Positions 1 through 10,575 of a DNA stretch of 64,000 nucleotides are shown in pieces (position 1 is the stretch's first letter; every line of letters starts with the position of its first letter). Under the pieces are notes generated by a model, which was not told where the DNA came from, did no database searches, and was given only the letters and a program-made list of their open reading frames with translations. Where the stretch lies: contig NC_067207.1 in the NCBI RefSeq assembly GCF_026262505.1, positions 2,116,252 to 2,180,251 of the forward strand. The letters are read 5' to 3'. Source of the DNA: Trichomonas vaginalis G3 (taxonomy: Eukaryota > Parabasalia > Trichomonadida > Trichomonadidae). A program made the translations under genes and the position numbers.

Positions 1-102
1 AGTAACTAATGACTAATGTCAATATTACCTGCAAAAATGTTATCCTAATAAGGTGAAAAAATTATAATTTCAAAAATATACAGTAAAGATTTAACAATAT
101 TT

Positions 103-784
103 CTATTGCGATGTAAGACCGATTTTTTCAGATGCGGTAATAAATTGCTCAAAATAGAATGTGAGCGCCAAAAATGATTTTCTTTTGGCATTAGCCATCT
201 CGGTATCTATTAGTGTCAACTTCTCTGTAATGGTAGAGTGAAGATCTTGTAGTTGTTTATTGTAATCAGCAATTTTATCACTGGATTTTTGAGCACTTTT
301 CTCTGATATTGCAGATTGAGCTTTATTAATGGCTTTATTGAGGGTTATTTTATCATGAATATCTGAAACTTCTTTGAATAATGGGGAGTTCCTTAATCAT
401 TTTCAGAACATCGTCGTAAGGCTTTTCCACGTATAAAGGTAATAGCTCATCTGCAAGTTTCTTCATATTTGCATGATAAACATCAATTGATTGCTTATAT
501 TGAAGAGATTCTTCGGTTTGAAGAATTTCAGAGGTATTCGTTGCAATATCGTATATAGTACTTGCTACATTAAGAATGTTTATCCTGATGACTTGAATTT
601 TGTTTGCGCATGTTTTGGCCTCTCTCTTAAGTTCTTGCGATTCAGATAATAAAACTCTGAAACCCATAGGATCTTCTGGAGTAGAAGCTTCTTTTACTTT
701 AGTTGCTAGTTTCTTTGCATTATCTTTTACAGCAGATTTAGCAGAATTAAAAGCAGCCTTTGTAGAATCCCAGACCGATTTCAT
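103..784 (-). pseudogene. BAR-like coiled-coil protein, one frameshift
   Basis: The reading frame opens at 784 and stops at 353, but a one-base shift near 385-395 (a run of C) restores a second frame to a stop at 103, giving about 226 residues. The product is almost entirely charged alpha-helix. It has an amphipathic N-terminus rich in Ala and Lys, long heptad-like stretches, and an aromatic C-terminal segment ending near TFYFEQF. Length and pattern resemble BAR-domain membrane-curvature proteins, but I see no diagnostic motif. The frameshift may be a real inactivation or a sequence error, because the downstream frame is well preserved. Confidence 0.5.
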
Positions 785-1582
785 CTAAAAATTTTGCTCA
801 CGAATAAAAATGATTTTTTAAAATTTGAATTTTACTTTCTAAAACATGTATATATTAGGGAAAATACATTGAGTTTTTGAATCGGCTACGATAGAATTAT
901 CCTCCATGACATGTTAGATCAAAAATGACTCGAATCTGAATAATTTTGGAACTACAATGACCATAGTACAAAAACATGATTTATGCGATCATTTATTTTG
1001 ATTAGCATTTGAAATTCTGTAAAATTTTGATAAAGGATAATTGTAATCACATTTGTTGGGATAAATATTAAGCAACTTTACATTTTTCAGAATCAATTCA
1101 ATTCAAAAGATTTCGAAAATTGAAATGAAATAATTCATTTTCTTTAGGAATATGATTGTAAAAATAATGTTTCAATGGAAACTTGTTTATTTTTATGGAA
1201 ACAATTCATTTTTTTAAAATTATTTACATAACATATTCCATCATTTCATAATAAACTCGAAGTACACTTCATACCTTGGTTTACATTACGTTGGTGATAA
1301 TAAGTTTTCGTATTTTTATTGTATCTAATTATATTAATTCATAATAACAAATTTAATCTTTATTTAAGCATTTATAGGTAAACCAGTCACTTACATTGAA
1401 ATAAAACATTATATAATATACATTTTAATTACAAAATAATATCTACTGCTTAAAATAAAAATTTGTTATATAATCTTTTCAGCATTTAAAACATACATAA
1501 ACAATAAAAAACTATTTAAAATAAATTTTATTAACAAATAAAACAATAGAAATTTCCAAACAACAACTTTTTTTTCCCCGAT
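785..1582. other. AT-rich intergenic spacer
   Basis: There is no open frame of note. The region is strongly AT-rich with long A and T runs between the BAR-like gene and the Myb gene. I see no repeat or RNA gene. Confidence 0.6.
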
Positions 1583-2242
1583 TCAATAAATTAACGGTAA
1601 AAATTCATCAAATACCGATTCTTTTGGTTCTTTTACACAGGTCGGAACTTGAAATTCTTCACGTTGAGGATAACACTTGGGTGCTTGGTTTTCAAATTTG
1701 GATGCTTCAATTAAAATAGGTTCCACCATATTATGATTGCATAAAAATTTAAATCTGTTCTTAATGCTGGTGGTTGATCTTCCTTTAAGATGCTTCGCAA
1801 TTGATGACCATTTATTTCCAATTTTTGATCTTATTTCTAAGAGGATCTGATCTTCCTCTGGGGTCCAGACATCATGACTATAAGATGGATCATGATGGAT
1901 AATCCATCTCTCTCTACATTGCTTTCCTGTCCTCGTTCCAACATATTCTGCAATTTTTCCCCAATTTTTAGCTCCAAAGCGCCTGACTGCATCCGTGAGT
2001 TTGTCATCTTCTGCAGCTGTCCATCTTGATTTATGGACAAACATGTTTATTGGGGATTTTGATAACTCTGTTGGCTGATTTATGATGATTGGAGCGAAAA
2101 CAACAGAGGCACTTTCTTCAAACTGGTTAACCTGAGGAAAAGGTTCGAATAAAGAGCAGCCAAATTCATCCTGATCAAGAGATATCGGCTCATCTAACAT
2201 CATTTCTATTTGAATTATGTCACTCCGGTTTTTTCGTGACAT
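1583..2242 (-). CDS. R2R3 Myb-like DNA-binding protein
   Basis: The 219-residue protein has two tandem Myb repeats at about residues 72-116 and 123-168. Regularly spaced core aromatics are visible: W74, W94 and W113 in the first repeat; W126, W145 and F164 in the second, where F replaces the third W. The recognition helices read GTRTGKQCRERW and GRSTTSIKNRF. The N-terminal 70 residues are acidic and hydrophobic, as in an activation region, and the C-terminal 50 are unstructured. Small two-repeat Myb proteins of this layout are a large family in trichomonads, where several bind promoter elements. It stands alone in AT-rich spacer, and its start is the first ATG of the frame. Confidence 0.9.
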   Translation of the reverse strand: MSRKNRSDIIQIEMMLDEPISLDQDEFGCSLFEPFPQVNQFEESASVVFAPIIINQPTELSKSPINMFVHKSRWTAAEDDKLTDAVRRFGAKNWGKIAEYVGTRTGKQCRERWIIHHDPSYSHDVWTPEEDQILLEIRSKIGNKWSSIAKHLKGRSTTSIKNRFKFLCNHNMVEPILIEASKFENQAPKCYPQREEFQVPTCVKEPKESVFDEFLPLIY

Positions 2243-3367
2243 GTTAAATACAAAAAAATTGTCATTGAAATCTATTTTCTAACATTTTACTGTACAATTG
2301 ATTGTAATTGATATACAGTAATTTATAAATCTTGACACTTTTATAGTTAATTCACAAATTTTGAATGGCAATCGAAATGATGATGTGACATGTAAGTATC
2401 AAAAAAATCGTCACTGTTTCAGTCTTGGAAATATTTTAGTGGGTGACTTTGGATATTGATTTAAAAAAATTTTACAATTATAAAAAATTGAATGTTATAG
2501 CAGGTCAGTTTGAATTCTCATCATACTGTTTTTTTAATTTTAATCTAAAATAAGGTATGCAATCTAATAAAGAATGTTTTTTATTGATGTTTAATATAAA
2601 ATATTGTAAACATTTATTTTGGATTGAAGTTTTAAATCTTTTTCGAATCATGCTACAATTATGAATCCAAATTATTTTGTCAAATCCAATTGTCAATTTT
2701 TTGTTGACGTTTCAATTCGAATCCATTCTGATTCATAATTGATAATTCCATCAACATTACGTTTAGAATTCAGAGCATATTCTAAAAATCAACTAAATAT
2801 CTCAATGGATTTCAACATTTAACGGATATTATTTTATTTTCAGATTCGATTCGTTTAATCAATACGGGGATTGGAAAAAACAACATATTTCAGGATAAGG
2901 ATCTGATCTCAGAATTTATTTCTCCGTTCTTGCAATTCAATATTTTTTCCATTTAACATATATTTGATTTCATTATATCTTAATCGCATCAAATCATATC
3001 ACATTGCGAATGCATTCAAATAATATTTCTTCATTTTTATTTTGATTAATTTTTTTTTAAATATCTCGTTTTAACATGAATCAATAATTCTTGAAACCAT
3101 CTAATCATGAACGGATCGAGTTCAGATAATCATGATTGGGAAAAATACATGAATTAATCATTTCCATTTATAAAATATCATGAGGTCATTTCAATTTTTC
3201 AATCCAAACGGATCTGAGTTTGAATACTTTACAATTCACAAAATACATCATAAAAATAAAAATTCAAAATAACGGAATCCATTCATTTTTCTTAATCACT
3301 CAATTTAATCATAAGAATAAATTTAACTTTTTATCTATAATAAAGTGTTTAAAATAAAATAATACGC
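2243..3367. other. AT-rich intergenic spacer
   Basis: This is more than 1 kb of AT-rich sequence between the Myb gene start and the 3' end of the DOCK-like gene. Only short chance frames occur. I see no supported gene or repeat. Confidence 0.6.
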
Positions 3368-6300
3368 TTATTTGAACTTTGGAAGTGGGTCATTAGCCTT
3401 TGTCTTCAAGTATTCGAAGAATGAGTTGAAGGAATCAGAAATTTCCTTTCTCTGGGACTCATAGAAGACAGAGATAACATTCTTTGCGATGAAAGCCGAA
3501 ATGTTTTCATCGAGTGGTTTCTCTCTCATCTGGATAATCTTTGGAACATCTCTAGCGAGAGGGCTCTTTGGCTTGAGGACAGTGAGGTCGAGCACTGGTG
3601 TCTTTGTTGTGCAGACAGCCATTGCGAGAGATGCAAGAGCCATTCCGAAGACTTCTGTTCCGAAGTTTGGATCGAAGATTGTATCGATGACCTTCGTAGC
3701 AGATTCAGTGTCAGCCTTAGAGAGGTTGAACACGTACTTGAGGATGACAGAGAAGATTGGGTTGGACAACTTGATTGTCTGTTGTGGATGGCGCTTGATG
3801 AAATCGCACAAAGCGCCGAGTGTGAGTGCGATGTTATCAATTGCCAAGTGAGCTGAAACAACCTGGAAGTAGCATTGCATGACTTCCATGATGTCTTCAT
3901 CAGCTGTGACTCTATTGAGTGGCAACAACTGTGCGATGAAGCCTCTCTGCATTGCGTGGATGACTTCAACTTGTGCGCGTGCAGCCAACTCTTCTGGGAT
4001 GAAGTTGATCATGTAGTTGTAGATTGTCGCATAGAGGTGGAAGATCTTGAAGAATGAGCGGTGATCGATTCCATCCCAGTACGACTGGAAATCTGCATCT
4101 GAGATCTGTGTTGCATCGATATCTGAGTAGAAGAAGCCCTGGAGAGGTGTCTTGAAGCCCTTCATTGTGTCGTATGATGCTGCAAGTTCCTTCCTCATTC
4201 CTGGGTCGAGGCACATGTTGATGTGGTACAATGTGAAGGCGAAATCTGAGAATGTCTCGTTGTTCATTGATACGTACATTCTGTTGAACATGTAAAGATA
4301 AAGATCTTTGAATGGTGTGTAGTGGACAGAAAGAACGTAGAAGATACGTGGACTGATAACTCTTCTGACAAGTCTCTGGAGAACAACGATCTCGTTCGAC
4401 TTGTCGAAGTTGTGCTTGATAGCGAGGTTGAGGATCTTTCCTATGAGTGTGTACTTTCCGATGTCGAAGAGAGCGTTGACGAACCAGCCGACTTTGTCTG
4501 TTCTCAAGCGGATCTGGTTCTGGTCTGTGACATAAAGGAAGAGGTGCTTGAAGTATGCGTTGACCCATGCTTCGGCAGCTCCCATATATGTCTTGTTGTT
4601 GGAAACAGCAAGAGACTTGAACATGAGGATGAAGAAGAAGTTGACGAGGTGCTGATCCTCGTTTGCCTCCTTCATCTCTTCGATCAACTCGCTCCATGCT
4701 GAGAAGATTGGAAGGTGTGCTTGTGTCTTCTCTGATGCAGACTGGAAGGCGTAGTTGAGTGCCCATGTGTGGAGAACCTTGTTAAGTTCGATGCCCATTG
4801 CTGGACCACAGACTTTGTTTATGATGTACATGACCTTGCAAGCTCTGTACGGCTGCTTTGAGATGGCGGCGATGACAATCTGGAGAAGGGAAAGCAAGTG
4901 GATTCTGATGTAGATTGCACGGGCCTTCTCGATGCAGGATGGGACAAGAATCTTTGTCTGGTAGGCTGTAAGGAAGAAGTCCTGGATATTTGGATCTTCT
5001 GAGTAGAATGTAGAGCGAATTCTTGTTGAGAATGTGATTGTTGATTTCTTCTCATCTGCTGCATCGGCCTTCTGGTCCTTGATGCTGATTGGAACTGTTG
5101 CAAGTTGTGGATTGAAGTGGCCTCTCTCGTCGTAGCATGGAACATCGGCAGAGCCAATGTACTGTGAGTCGAGCATTGATTCCTGGGCAACACCGTGGAA
5201 GAGTTCGACGTGGAAGTGCAAGTTCTGTGGAAGTGGATATGGAATTTCGGCCATGAAGACTTCGTTGAACTGGGCGCGCTCGTTGTGGTACCAGCATTGT
5301 GTGTAGACAACAGCTTCGCGCTTTCCTGTAAATGGAGAGTAGATGGACTTGAGAGGAGTATTCTCTGGTCCGGCGTAGAGAGAAATCTTAGCGAAGATGT
5401 TACGTGCTTTGACATGGCGCTGTGCCTTGATTGATACCTTTCTGAGACCGAAGAAGAACTTGTTGATGTAGAATGTTGTTGGATATGAAACACTTGGCAT
5501 TGTCTGGAGAACGGCGTAGTATCCTCTGTCCTGAACTTCTGTAATATTTGTGGCGTTGAACTTGAAGCCTTGAAGCTTGATTGTCCAGTCTAATTTCTGA
5601 AGTTCGTGTGTTGTGACGTCCTTCTGGATGATTCTCTCGATGAGCTCTGGTGTGGCTGGCTGGTTGACGATGAGTGGCTTTGGAAGTTCGAGGGCGGCTG
5701 AGCTGTCCAAGATTCTGGCAAGTGGTGTGCAGATGACAGCGAATGTTGTGTAGATTGCCTTTGTTCTTGGATATGAGTTCTTGACACACTCGATAGCCTT
5801 GAGCTTCAATTTCTGATCTTCTGGCTTCATGTAGTAGTCGTTGACTTCAAGACCAGCAGAAACGAGAAGTGGACGTCTGATTTCGATGACGAGGTACATT
5901 TCGCCTTCGCCAATTTCGAAACCGGCGCTTGGATAGTCGTTCTGATAAACACCTGTATCCTTCATCATGTCTCTGCATTTCGGATGTGTGAACTGCCATC
6001 TGCTTGTGCAGATCTTGCCTCCGTTGAAGAGGAAGGCGCTGCAGATGATTGGTTCGATGACTTCTGCATTGATCTGGAAATCGATCAAGTTAACGAAGGC
6101 GAACGGTGCCTTTGGAATTGCAGACTCTTCTGGGAGGACCTCAATGATGTCCTTTTCGAAGCAGAAGTTGTGTCTCATGCATGAATCATCTGGCATAAAC
6201 TTGGATGACTCTGGAGTTGGTGGAGTCTTGTACTTGGAGAAGAGGTGGATGAACTCTGGTGTCTTGGACTCTGGGCAGTATGGGTTCTGGACCTCTTTGT

Positions 6301-7267
6301 TGAAGGAGAGTGCGTTCATCTTTGGACCATAGCATTTGAGAACTGGGTTTGAACCAATTTCTGCTGCTTGGACGAAATCAAGGACAGATCTGTCGTAGAT
6401 TGGGTTCGGCTTAGATTCGAGCTCATTAACGATATCCAAGTCTAAGAATGGTGACTTGAGTGACTTCTTAACTTGCTCGTTGTTAGCGAGTTGGTCATCC
6501 AAATCAACTTCTGTTGGATGGGAATGGTTGATCTTGATTTCTGGGCATGGCTTGAGTGTTGGATCAGCTTGGACAATATCTTGGAATGTGTAGTTGGTGA
6601 AGCGTTCGTATGTTGACTTGGAATAGTCTGCTTGTGAATTATCAACCTCGTCATTTTTAACTTCAGCCTCGTCGTCGTCGGATAAGGAAAGATTAAGATC
6701 GGATTCGAACTCAGCCTTTGTTGCGTTACCAAAGTAACGGAGTTCTTCCTTGTCTTGATCATCACCGGCAATTCCCTTGAAGTCGAGCAATCTTGTCTCG
6801 TAGTAAACTGTCTTGAATTCCTCGTCATCTTCTGGTGGAATGTCATCCTTGCCTTCGCCTTCTTTTTCTGGGCTCTTTGTCTCTGATGGCATAACAAGAG
6901 TAGCCTGCATTGGTGGTGGTGGAAATCCAGAAACACTACGCTGTGGCTCTGGTTCGGACTGCTTTGGTTGTTCTGCTACTGGTGTAGCAAGAGAAATTAG
7001 TCTCATTGGAGGAGTTGTCTCCTCTTGAACTTCTGCTGCCGTAGATTCTGGTAATTCTCGAAGAAGCAATGATGTTTCGTAATCATAATACTCGTAGTTG
7101 ACTGTTTCGATGGAAATTGCAAAGTTTTCATTGATTGAAATCGTTTGGACGATGCCTGCTAAGTCAACAAGTCCTTCATAGCTCGGACTATATGCCATAG
7201 AGGCATCCGAGCAGGCACGCGACTTACGGCCTGTATTCCGATGTCTAGTTTCGTTATCAGACTCCAT
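3368..7267 (-). CDS. DOCK-like protein with DHR-1 (C2-like) region
   Basis: This is an intact 1299-residue frame, clearly GC-richer than its surroundings. Residues 1-230 are acidic and low in complexity. About 600-790 read as a DHR-1/C2-like region: a segment with FFFGLRKVSIKA, then ARNIFAKISLYAG, then an aromatic stretch with FNEVFMAEIPYPLP and NLHFHVELFHG. The remainder is helical, armadillo-like sequence. Known DOCK proteins bind membranes through DHR-1 and activate Rho-family GTPases through a C-terminal DHR-2. I could not recognise a DHR-2, and at 1299 residues the protein is shorter than usual DOCKs (around 1800-2000), so exchange activity is not supported. The cluster of antisense frames over it is a codon-bias shadow. 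Confidence 0.75.
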   Translation of the reverse strand: MESDNETRHRNTGRKSRACSDASMAYSPSYEGLVDLAGIVQTISINENFAISIETVNYEYYDYETSLLLRELPESTAAEVQEETTPPMRLISLATPVAEQPKQSEPEPQRSVSGFPPPPMQATLVMPSETKSPEKEGEGKDDIPPEDDEEFKTVYYETRLLDFKGIAGDDQDKEELRYFGNATKAEFESDLNLSLSDDDEAEVKNDEVDNSQADYSKSTYERFTNYTFQDIVQADPTLKPCPEIKINHSHPTEVDLDDQLANNEQVKKSLKSPFLDLDIVNELESKPNPIYDRSVLDFVQAAEIGSNPVLKCYGPKMNALSFNKEVQNPYCPESKTPEFIHLFSKYKTPPTPESSKFMPDDSCMRHNFCFEKDIIEVLPEESAIPKAPFAFVNLIDFQINAEVIEPIICSAFLFNGGKICTSRWQFTHPKCRDMMKDTGVYQNDYPSAGFEIGEGEMYLVIEIRRPLLVSAGLEVNDYYMKPEDQKLKLKAIECVKNSYPRTKAIYTTFAVICTPLARILDSSAALELPKPLIVNQPATPELIERIIQKDVTTHELQKLDWTIKLQGFKFNATNITEVQDRGYYAVLQTMPSVSYPTTFYINKFFFGLRKVSIKAQRHVKARNIFAKISLYAGPENTPLKSIYSPFTGKREAVVYTQCWYHNERAQFNEVFMAEIPYPLPQNLHFHVELFHGVAQESMLDSQYIGSADVPCYDERGHFNPQLATVPISIKDQKADAADEKKSTITFSTRIRSTFYSEDPNIQDFFLTAYQTKILVPSCIEKARAIYIRIHLLSLLQIVIAAISKQPYRACKVMYIINKVCGPAMGIELNKVLHTWALNYAFQSASEKTQAHLPIFSAWSELIEEMKEANEDQHLVNFFFILMFKSLAVSNNKTYMGAAEAWVNAYFKHLFLYVTDQNQIRLRTDKVGWFVNALFDIGKYTLIGKILNLAIKHNFDKSNEIVVLQRLVRRVISPRIFYVLSVHYTPFKDLYLYMFNRMYVSMNNETFSDFAFTLYHINMCLDPGMRKELAASYDTMKGFKTPLQGFFYSDIDATQISDADFQSYWDGIDHRSFFKIFHLYATIYNYMINFIPEELAARAQVEVIHAMQRGFIAQLLPLNRVTADEDIMEVMQCYFQVVSAHLAIDNIALTLGALCDFIKRHPQQTIKLSNPIFSVILKYVFNLSKADTESATKVIDTIFDPNFGTEVFGMALASLAMAVCTTKTPVLDLTVLKPKSPLARDVPKIIQMREKPLDENISAFIAKNVISVFYESQRKEISDSFNSFFEYLKTKANDPLPKFK

Positions 7268-8156
7268 TAAAAAATATTAGATAAATAAAAAAAATTCATA
7301 AAAAAATTGAGAAAAAACAAAATTGGCAATTTTATTATTTTCCTTATCCATAGTTATATTAAAAATCCTTCTAAAGTCATTTTTGTAAAAATGACGGTTC
7401 TTTGAAAAACTTACTCAATTAGTTTGCCAGTTATAAAATTAACTGTTGATCAAAAATAAAATGAAAAATATATCTTCTATGGACTATGGAATAACATTAT
7501 CTAATAATCGACCTATAATCATAACAGTGAAACTTTGTCATTTTTTTTCGATAATTGAATAAAATACGAAATTTCCAAAAAATAAATTTGAATCTTTTTG
7601 TTCCTAGTGCAATAATATGGAGGATTCGATCATCTTTTCAAATCTTAACCGTCATATTCAATTTTAAAATGTCATAAAAAATCAACTAAATTCTCAAAAT
7701 CATTACAAATCAAAATAATTATCCAAACATAGTATAAATCATTCTTTTTTTCAAGTTCGTTTTACATTTTTTCTTTTGAAATGACGAACAGATTTCATCT
7801 TTCCATAATACAGCTTATGGATGAATCGAAATACAATAAACCAATGTAAAGCACCTGCTTTTTGAAAGTTAAAACGTATTTTTTAACTTATTTTGTATTG
7901 CAATACATCTTCAGCATGAAAACTAACAATTATCGATAATATTTTATATCTAGAACCACCATTATATCTATTCTACCTTACAAATGTTCAGCTCAGTTGA
8001 GCTGTTAGTCTTTAAATTTTAAATTAATATATTTTAATTTTTTGATCTTTCATGCATCGCATTGCTGATACCATCAGGTATAAATGCTAATCACATGTTT
8101 TAAATAGTCCAATATTGTTCTTTCACATCGTTTGACATTAAAACAGCTCCAAAAAG
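7268..8156. other. AT-rich intergenic spacer
   Basis: The spacer upstream of the DOCK-like gene, up to the left duplication of the MULE-like element, contains no supported gene. A 5' untranslated region and promoter must lie near 7268-7330, but I see no unambiguous TCA(C/T)T initiator there. Confidence 0.55.
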
Positions 8157-8166
8157 TTACTTTATG
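8157..8166. repeat. Left target-site duplication of MULE-like element
   Basis: TTACTTTATG is repeated exactly at 9000-9009, immediately outside the opposite terminal inverted repeat. Confidence 0.75.
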
Positions 8167-8999
8167 GAGTGCGGGACAAATTTGCCAGGTGTCACTTTTT
8201 CAATAACCTTAAATTACGCTTTTCTAATTTTAAAAAAAATAACCTTAAATTATATTTGAAGAAATTATGTCTATGATATATGTTTTATGCTAGAATCTTG
8301 GAGTTTTCATGCACTACACAAGAGCTCCAAGGTTCCAAGAGTGAATGCTCAATAGCAATTATAGAGATGTACCTTTTCAAAATGACTTTTACTGATTAAA
8401 TTTAATCAATAGAAGACATTTTGAAAAGGTACCTCTACAATTAGATATACAAGAGATTCAAAGCTTCATTTCAGATAGATTTGAAACTTTGAAACTCTTG
8501 GTAGATTTTGAGTGAATGCTGACAATCATCTTTGAGAAGGTTTTCTTAAAGAAAACCTTCTCAAAGAGGTTTCTCAGGAGCCTTGAGGCTCCCTTTCGTA
8601 ATGATTGGGAGCCTTGGGGCTCCTGAGACGAAGAATGGCTTCGCCGAATCTTTGATCAGCAGAGGCCAAATGAAAAGGCCTCTGCTGATGGATTCTCAGG
8701 AGCCTTGAGGCTCCCTTTCGTAATGATTGGGAGCCTTGGGGCTCCTGAGACGAAGAATGGCTTCGCCGAATCTTTGATCAGCAGAGGCCAAATGAAAAGG
8801 CCTCTGCTGATGGATTCTCAGGAGCCCTGAGGCTCCCTTTCGTAATGATTGGGAGCCTTGGGGCTCCTGCAGCAGAGTATCGCTCCGCTTCATTAAATTT
8901 TTTAAAAAAAGTGCCGTGTGGCAAATTTGTCCTGTTCCCCATCTTTATTATTTTTTTTATTCCTTTGAAAAGTGACACTGGATAGTTTGTCCCTTTCTC
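8167..8999. mobile_element. Non-autonomous Mutator-like (MULE) element
   Basis: Imperfect terminal inverted repeats of about 33 bp bound the element. The left end reads GAGTGCGGGACAAATTTGCC and the right end, reverse complemented, reads GAGAAAGGGACAAACTATCC; both continue into GTGTCACTTTTTC-like sequence. It is flanked by a perfect 10-bp direct repeat TTACTTTATG (8157-8166 and 9000-9009). Duplications of 9-11 bp are typical of Mutator-like elements, which are known in trichomonads. The 833-bp interior has no transposase, only nested inverted repeats and a hairpin array, so it must rely on a transposase elsewhere. Confidence 0.8.
8572..8868. repeat. 122-bp tandem repeat, 2.4 copies, each a set of hairpins
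   Basis: Copies start at 8572, 8694 and 8816 (the last truncated). Each full unit contains three nested inverted repeats: a long GC-rich stem around AGGAGCC...GGCTCCT, a short stem around GAATGGCTTCGCCGAATC, and a stem around ATCAGCAGAGGCC...GGCCTCTGCTGAT. An additional perfect stem precedes the array at 8530-8567. The array is far more GC-rich than its host element. Its open frames on the minus strand are by-products of the repeat. Confidence 0.8.
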
Positions 9000-9009
9000 T
9001 TACTTTATG
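9000..9009. repeat. Right target-site duplication of MULE-like element
   Basis: This is an exact copy of the 10 bases at 8157-8166. It lies only 11 bases from the TTAA at the left end of the neighbouring Kolobok-like element. Confidence 0.75.
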
Positions 9010-9409
9010 CATAAGGAGCTTAAGGGTATAGTAAACTCAAAATTCTAGAGTTTTGAGAGTGCCAATAAACTCTATAGGCCTATATATATCTATATTTTAA
9101 AGGAGAGGTTACGCCATAATATTTGATATTATAAATTATTAATTCAAAATAAAAGTAGAAAATGAAACTAATTTTATTCTAACCTATATAAATATATCAA
9201 TAATCTAAAATGATTATAGTCTGAACTATATTTTACCAGATTATCAAATATAAGAGAAATGAAATAAGGCATAAAAATATCATAGCATAATTATTGGATA
9301 AATGCATTAATAAATTATTTATATCATAATGAGAAAAAATCAAAATAAGAAAATGAGCATAATAATAATTTAATTAAAAACAAAAACAATAAATAAAATG
9401 TAATTTTCG

Positions 9410-9902
9410 TTAATCAAAGTCATCAATGTCTTCGTCTTCTGATTCCCATTCGGACTTGAAAACTTGATAATCTCCTCCTGGTACACTCTGAATGAATTTT
9501 TTGTATTTGTTCTGTTTTTTAGAACCTTTTGTAACAGTTTTTTGTTTCAATATCATTTTGGAGTAACAATTCTCTTCAAATGATTTGACATAATCTTCTG
9601 GAAGTGGGAAAGATGTAATGCTTTTTGTATATCTCCGAGAAAATGCTCTGGATCATTCCATTCTAAGATTGCAACGTTAACTCTAATGTTAATGTTCTTC
9701 CAGGCTCTTGATTTGTCCAAATAGCATGCAATTTTGGAGTTAAACGCTTCATTCATGCAGGTAGATCCAATGGAAGAAACTTTGGAAACTATGGGTGTCC
9801 ATTTGTGAACCCAGTCATAGAGCATGAATTGAAGTTGGATCGAATTGACACCTTTTTGCCATTCAAAGCATTTGTAATTGTGCGGTTCGCAAAAAGAATG
9901 AT
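9410..9902 (-). pseudogene. Kolobok-like transposase, C-terminal part
   Basis: A minus-strand frame runs from the Maverick 1 junction to about 9560 (open frame 9553-9915), then continues in a shifted frame to a stop at 9410 with an acidic tail ending in aspartates. The segment has a CxxH-type start (FCEPHNYKCFEWQKG), the phrase NEAFNSKIACYLDKSRAW, and a basic C-terminus. Its missing N-terminal part lies at 31275-32090 on the other side of Maverick 1, in the same orientation. The split and the frameshift make it non-functional. Confidence 0.6.
9898..9902. repeat. Maverick 1 left target-site duplication (ATGAT)
   Basis: ATGAT occurs directly outside AGTTAGTATAC at the left end and directly outside the mirrored end at 31275-31279. 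Mavericks are known to make 5-6 bp duplications and to end in AG...CT. Confidence 0.7.
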
Positions 9903-10084
9903 AGTTAGTATACATATCATGTGTACGGAGGCACTGCGTTCCACCGTACCCATTATATGTGAATTTGACACTTTACAAAACCGTTAACGTATATTTTACA
10001 ACACAAACGACAACACTAACTTAACCTTAAATATTTACAAAGCCGCCAACCACTTCACTTCACTAATGTAAAAAATAAACGTTC

Positions 10085-10411
10085 TCACTTACAAAAGTAT
10101 TGCAACTCTTCCCATTGCTGTGCTTCACACAATAGTTCATATTCTTCAGTATCGCTGCTGTCGCTCCAATCGTCAGAGTCAAAGTCACTGTCAAAATAAA
10201 TGTTAGTAAGTTTTGACAAAGCTAATGAAACACGTTTACCGTTTGTATCGTATGCTTGTATAAACTTTCCATTCTTCATTCCTTCATAAACGCTCAAACT
10301 AACTTTACCCTTTCTCCCTCGTATCTGATAGAATGTATTTTCACGAGGAACGAAGAACAAATTCTTGAACTCATGACCGTTGTAGTTTGTTATCTCAATA
10401 GTTTTCGTCAT
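10085..10411 (-). CDS. TIR-borne acidic-tail protein, left copy
   Basis: This 108-residue protein is of unknown function. The N-terminal 70 residues look like a compact beta-rich domain (TKTIEITNYNGHEF, then YQIRGRKGKVSLSVYEG). The tail is strongly acidic (DSDFDSDDWSDSSDTEEYE) with a terminal YFCK. An identical gene sits in the right inverted repeat, so the element carries two divergently placed, outward-pointing copies. Being intact in both repeats, it is one of the few undamaged genes. I do not recognise the family. Confidence 0.7.
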   Translation of the reverse strand: MTKTIEITNYNGHEFKNLFFVPRENTFYQIRGRKGKVSLSVYEGMKNGKFIQAYDTNGKRVSLALSKLTNIYFDSDFDSDDWSDSSDTEEYELLCEAQQWEELQYFCK

Positions 10412-10511
10412 TTATATAAAAATAAAATAAAAATAAAATATAAAAATAAACTTAAAAATTAATGATATCACCACCCTCACACGTATGAAAACATAGCACA
10501 AAAATAAATTT

Positions 10512-10559
10512 AGGTGAAGCGGTGAGATCTCACCTCTTTTTTCACCTCTTTTTTCACCC
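10512..10559. promoter_or_regulatory. Compound palindrome, GGTGAGATCTCACC core (Maverick 1, left)
   Basis: The perfect 14-bp core at 10521-10534 is preceded by one AGGTGA half-site and followed by two TTTTTTCACC half-sites in tandem. It lies directly downstream of the stop codon at 10576. The same design occurs at 21005-21053, 22107-22154 and 30619-30666. Confidence 0.7.
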
Positions 10560-10575
10560 TGTTGAATTCATTGCT

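Noticed and set aside
3489-6332. Several plus- and minus-strand open frames of 60-266 codons overlapping the DOCK-like gene
   Set aside because: They are alternate-frame shadows of a GC-rich, biased coding sequence, with Ser/Arg- or Gln-rich nonsense composition.
8572-8868. A CRISPR-like array in the direct repeats
   Set aside because: Units are contiguous tandem copies without unique spacers, in a eukaryotic context.
8696-8978. Minus-strand open frames in the MULE-like element
   Set aside because: They arise from the 122-bp hairpin repeat and encode only its repeated phrase.
9805-9987. A plus-strand 60-codon frame crossing the Maverick 1 left end
   Set aside because: It spans a transposon junction and is the complement of the transposase remnant.
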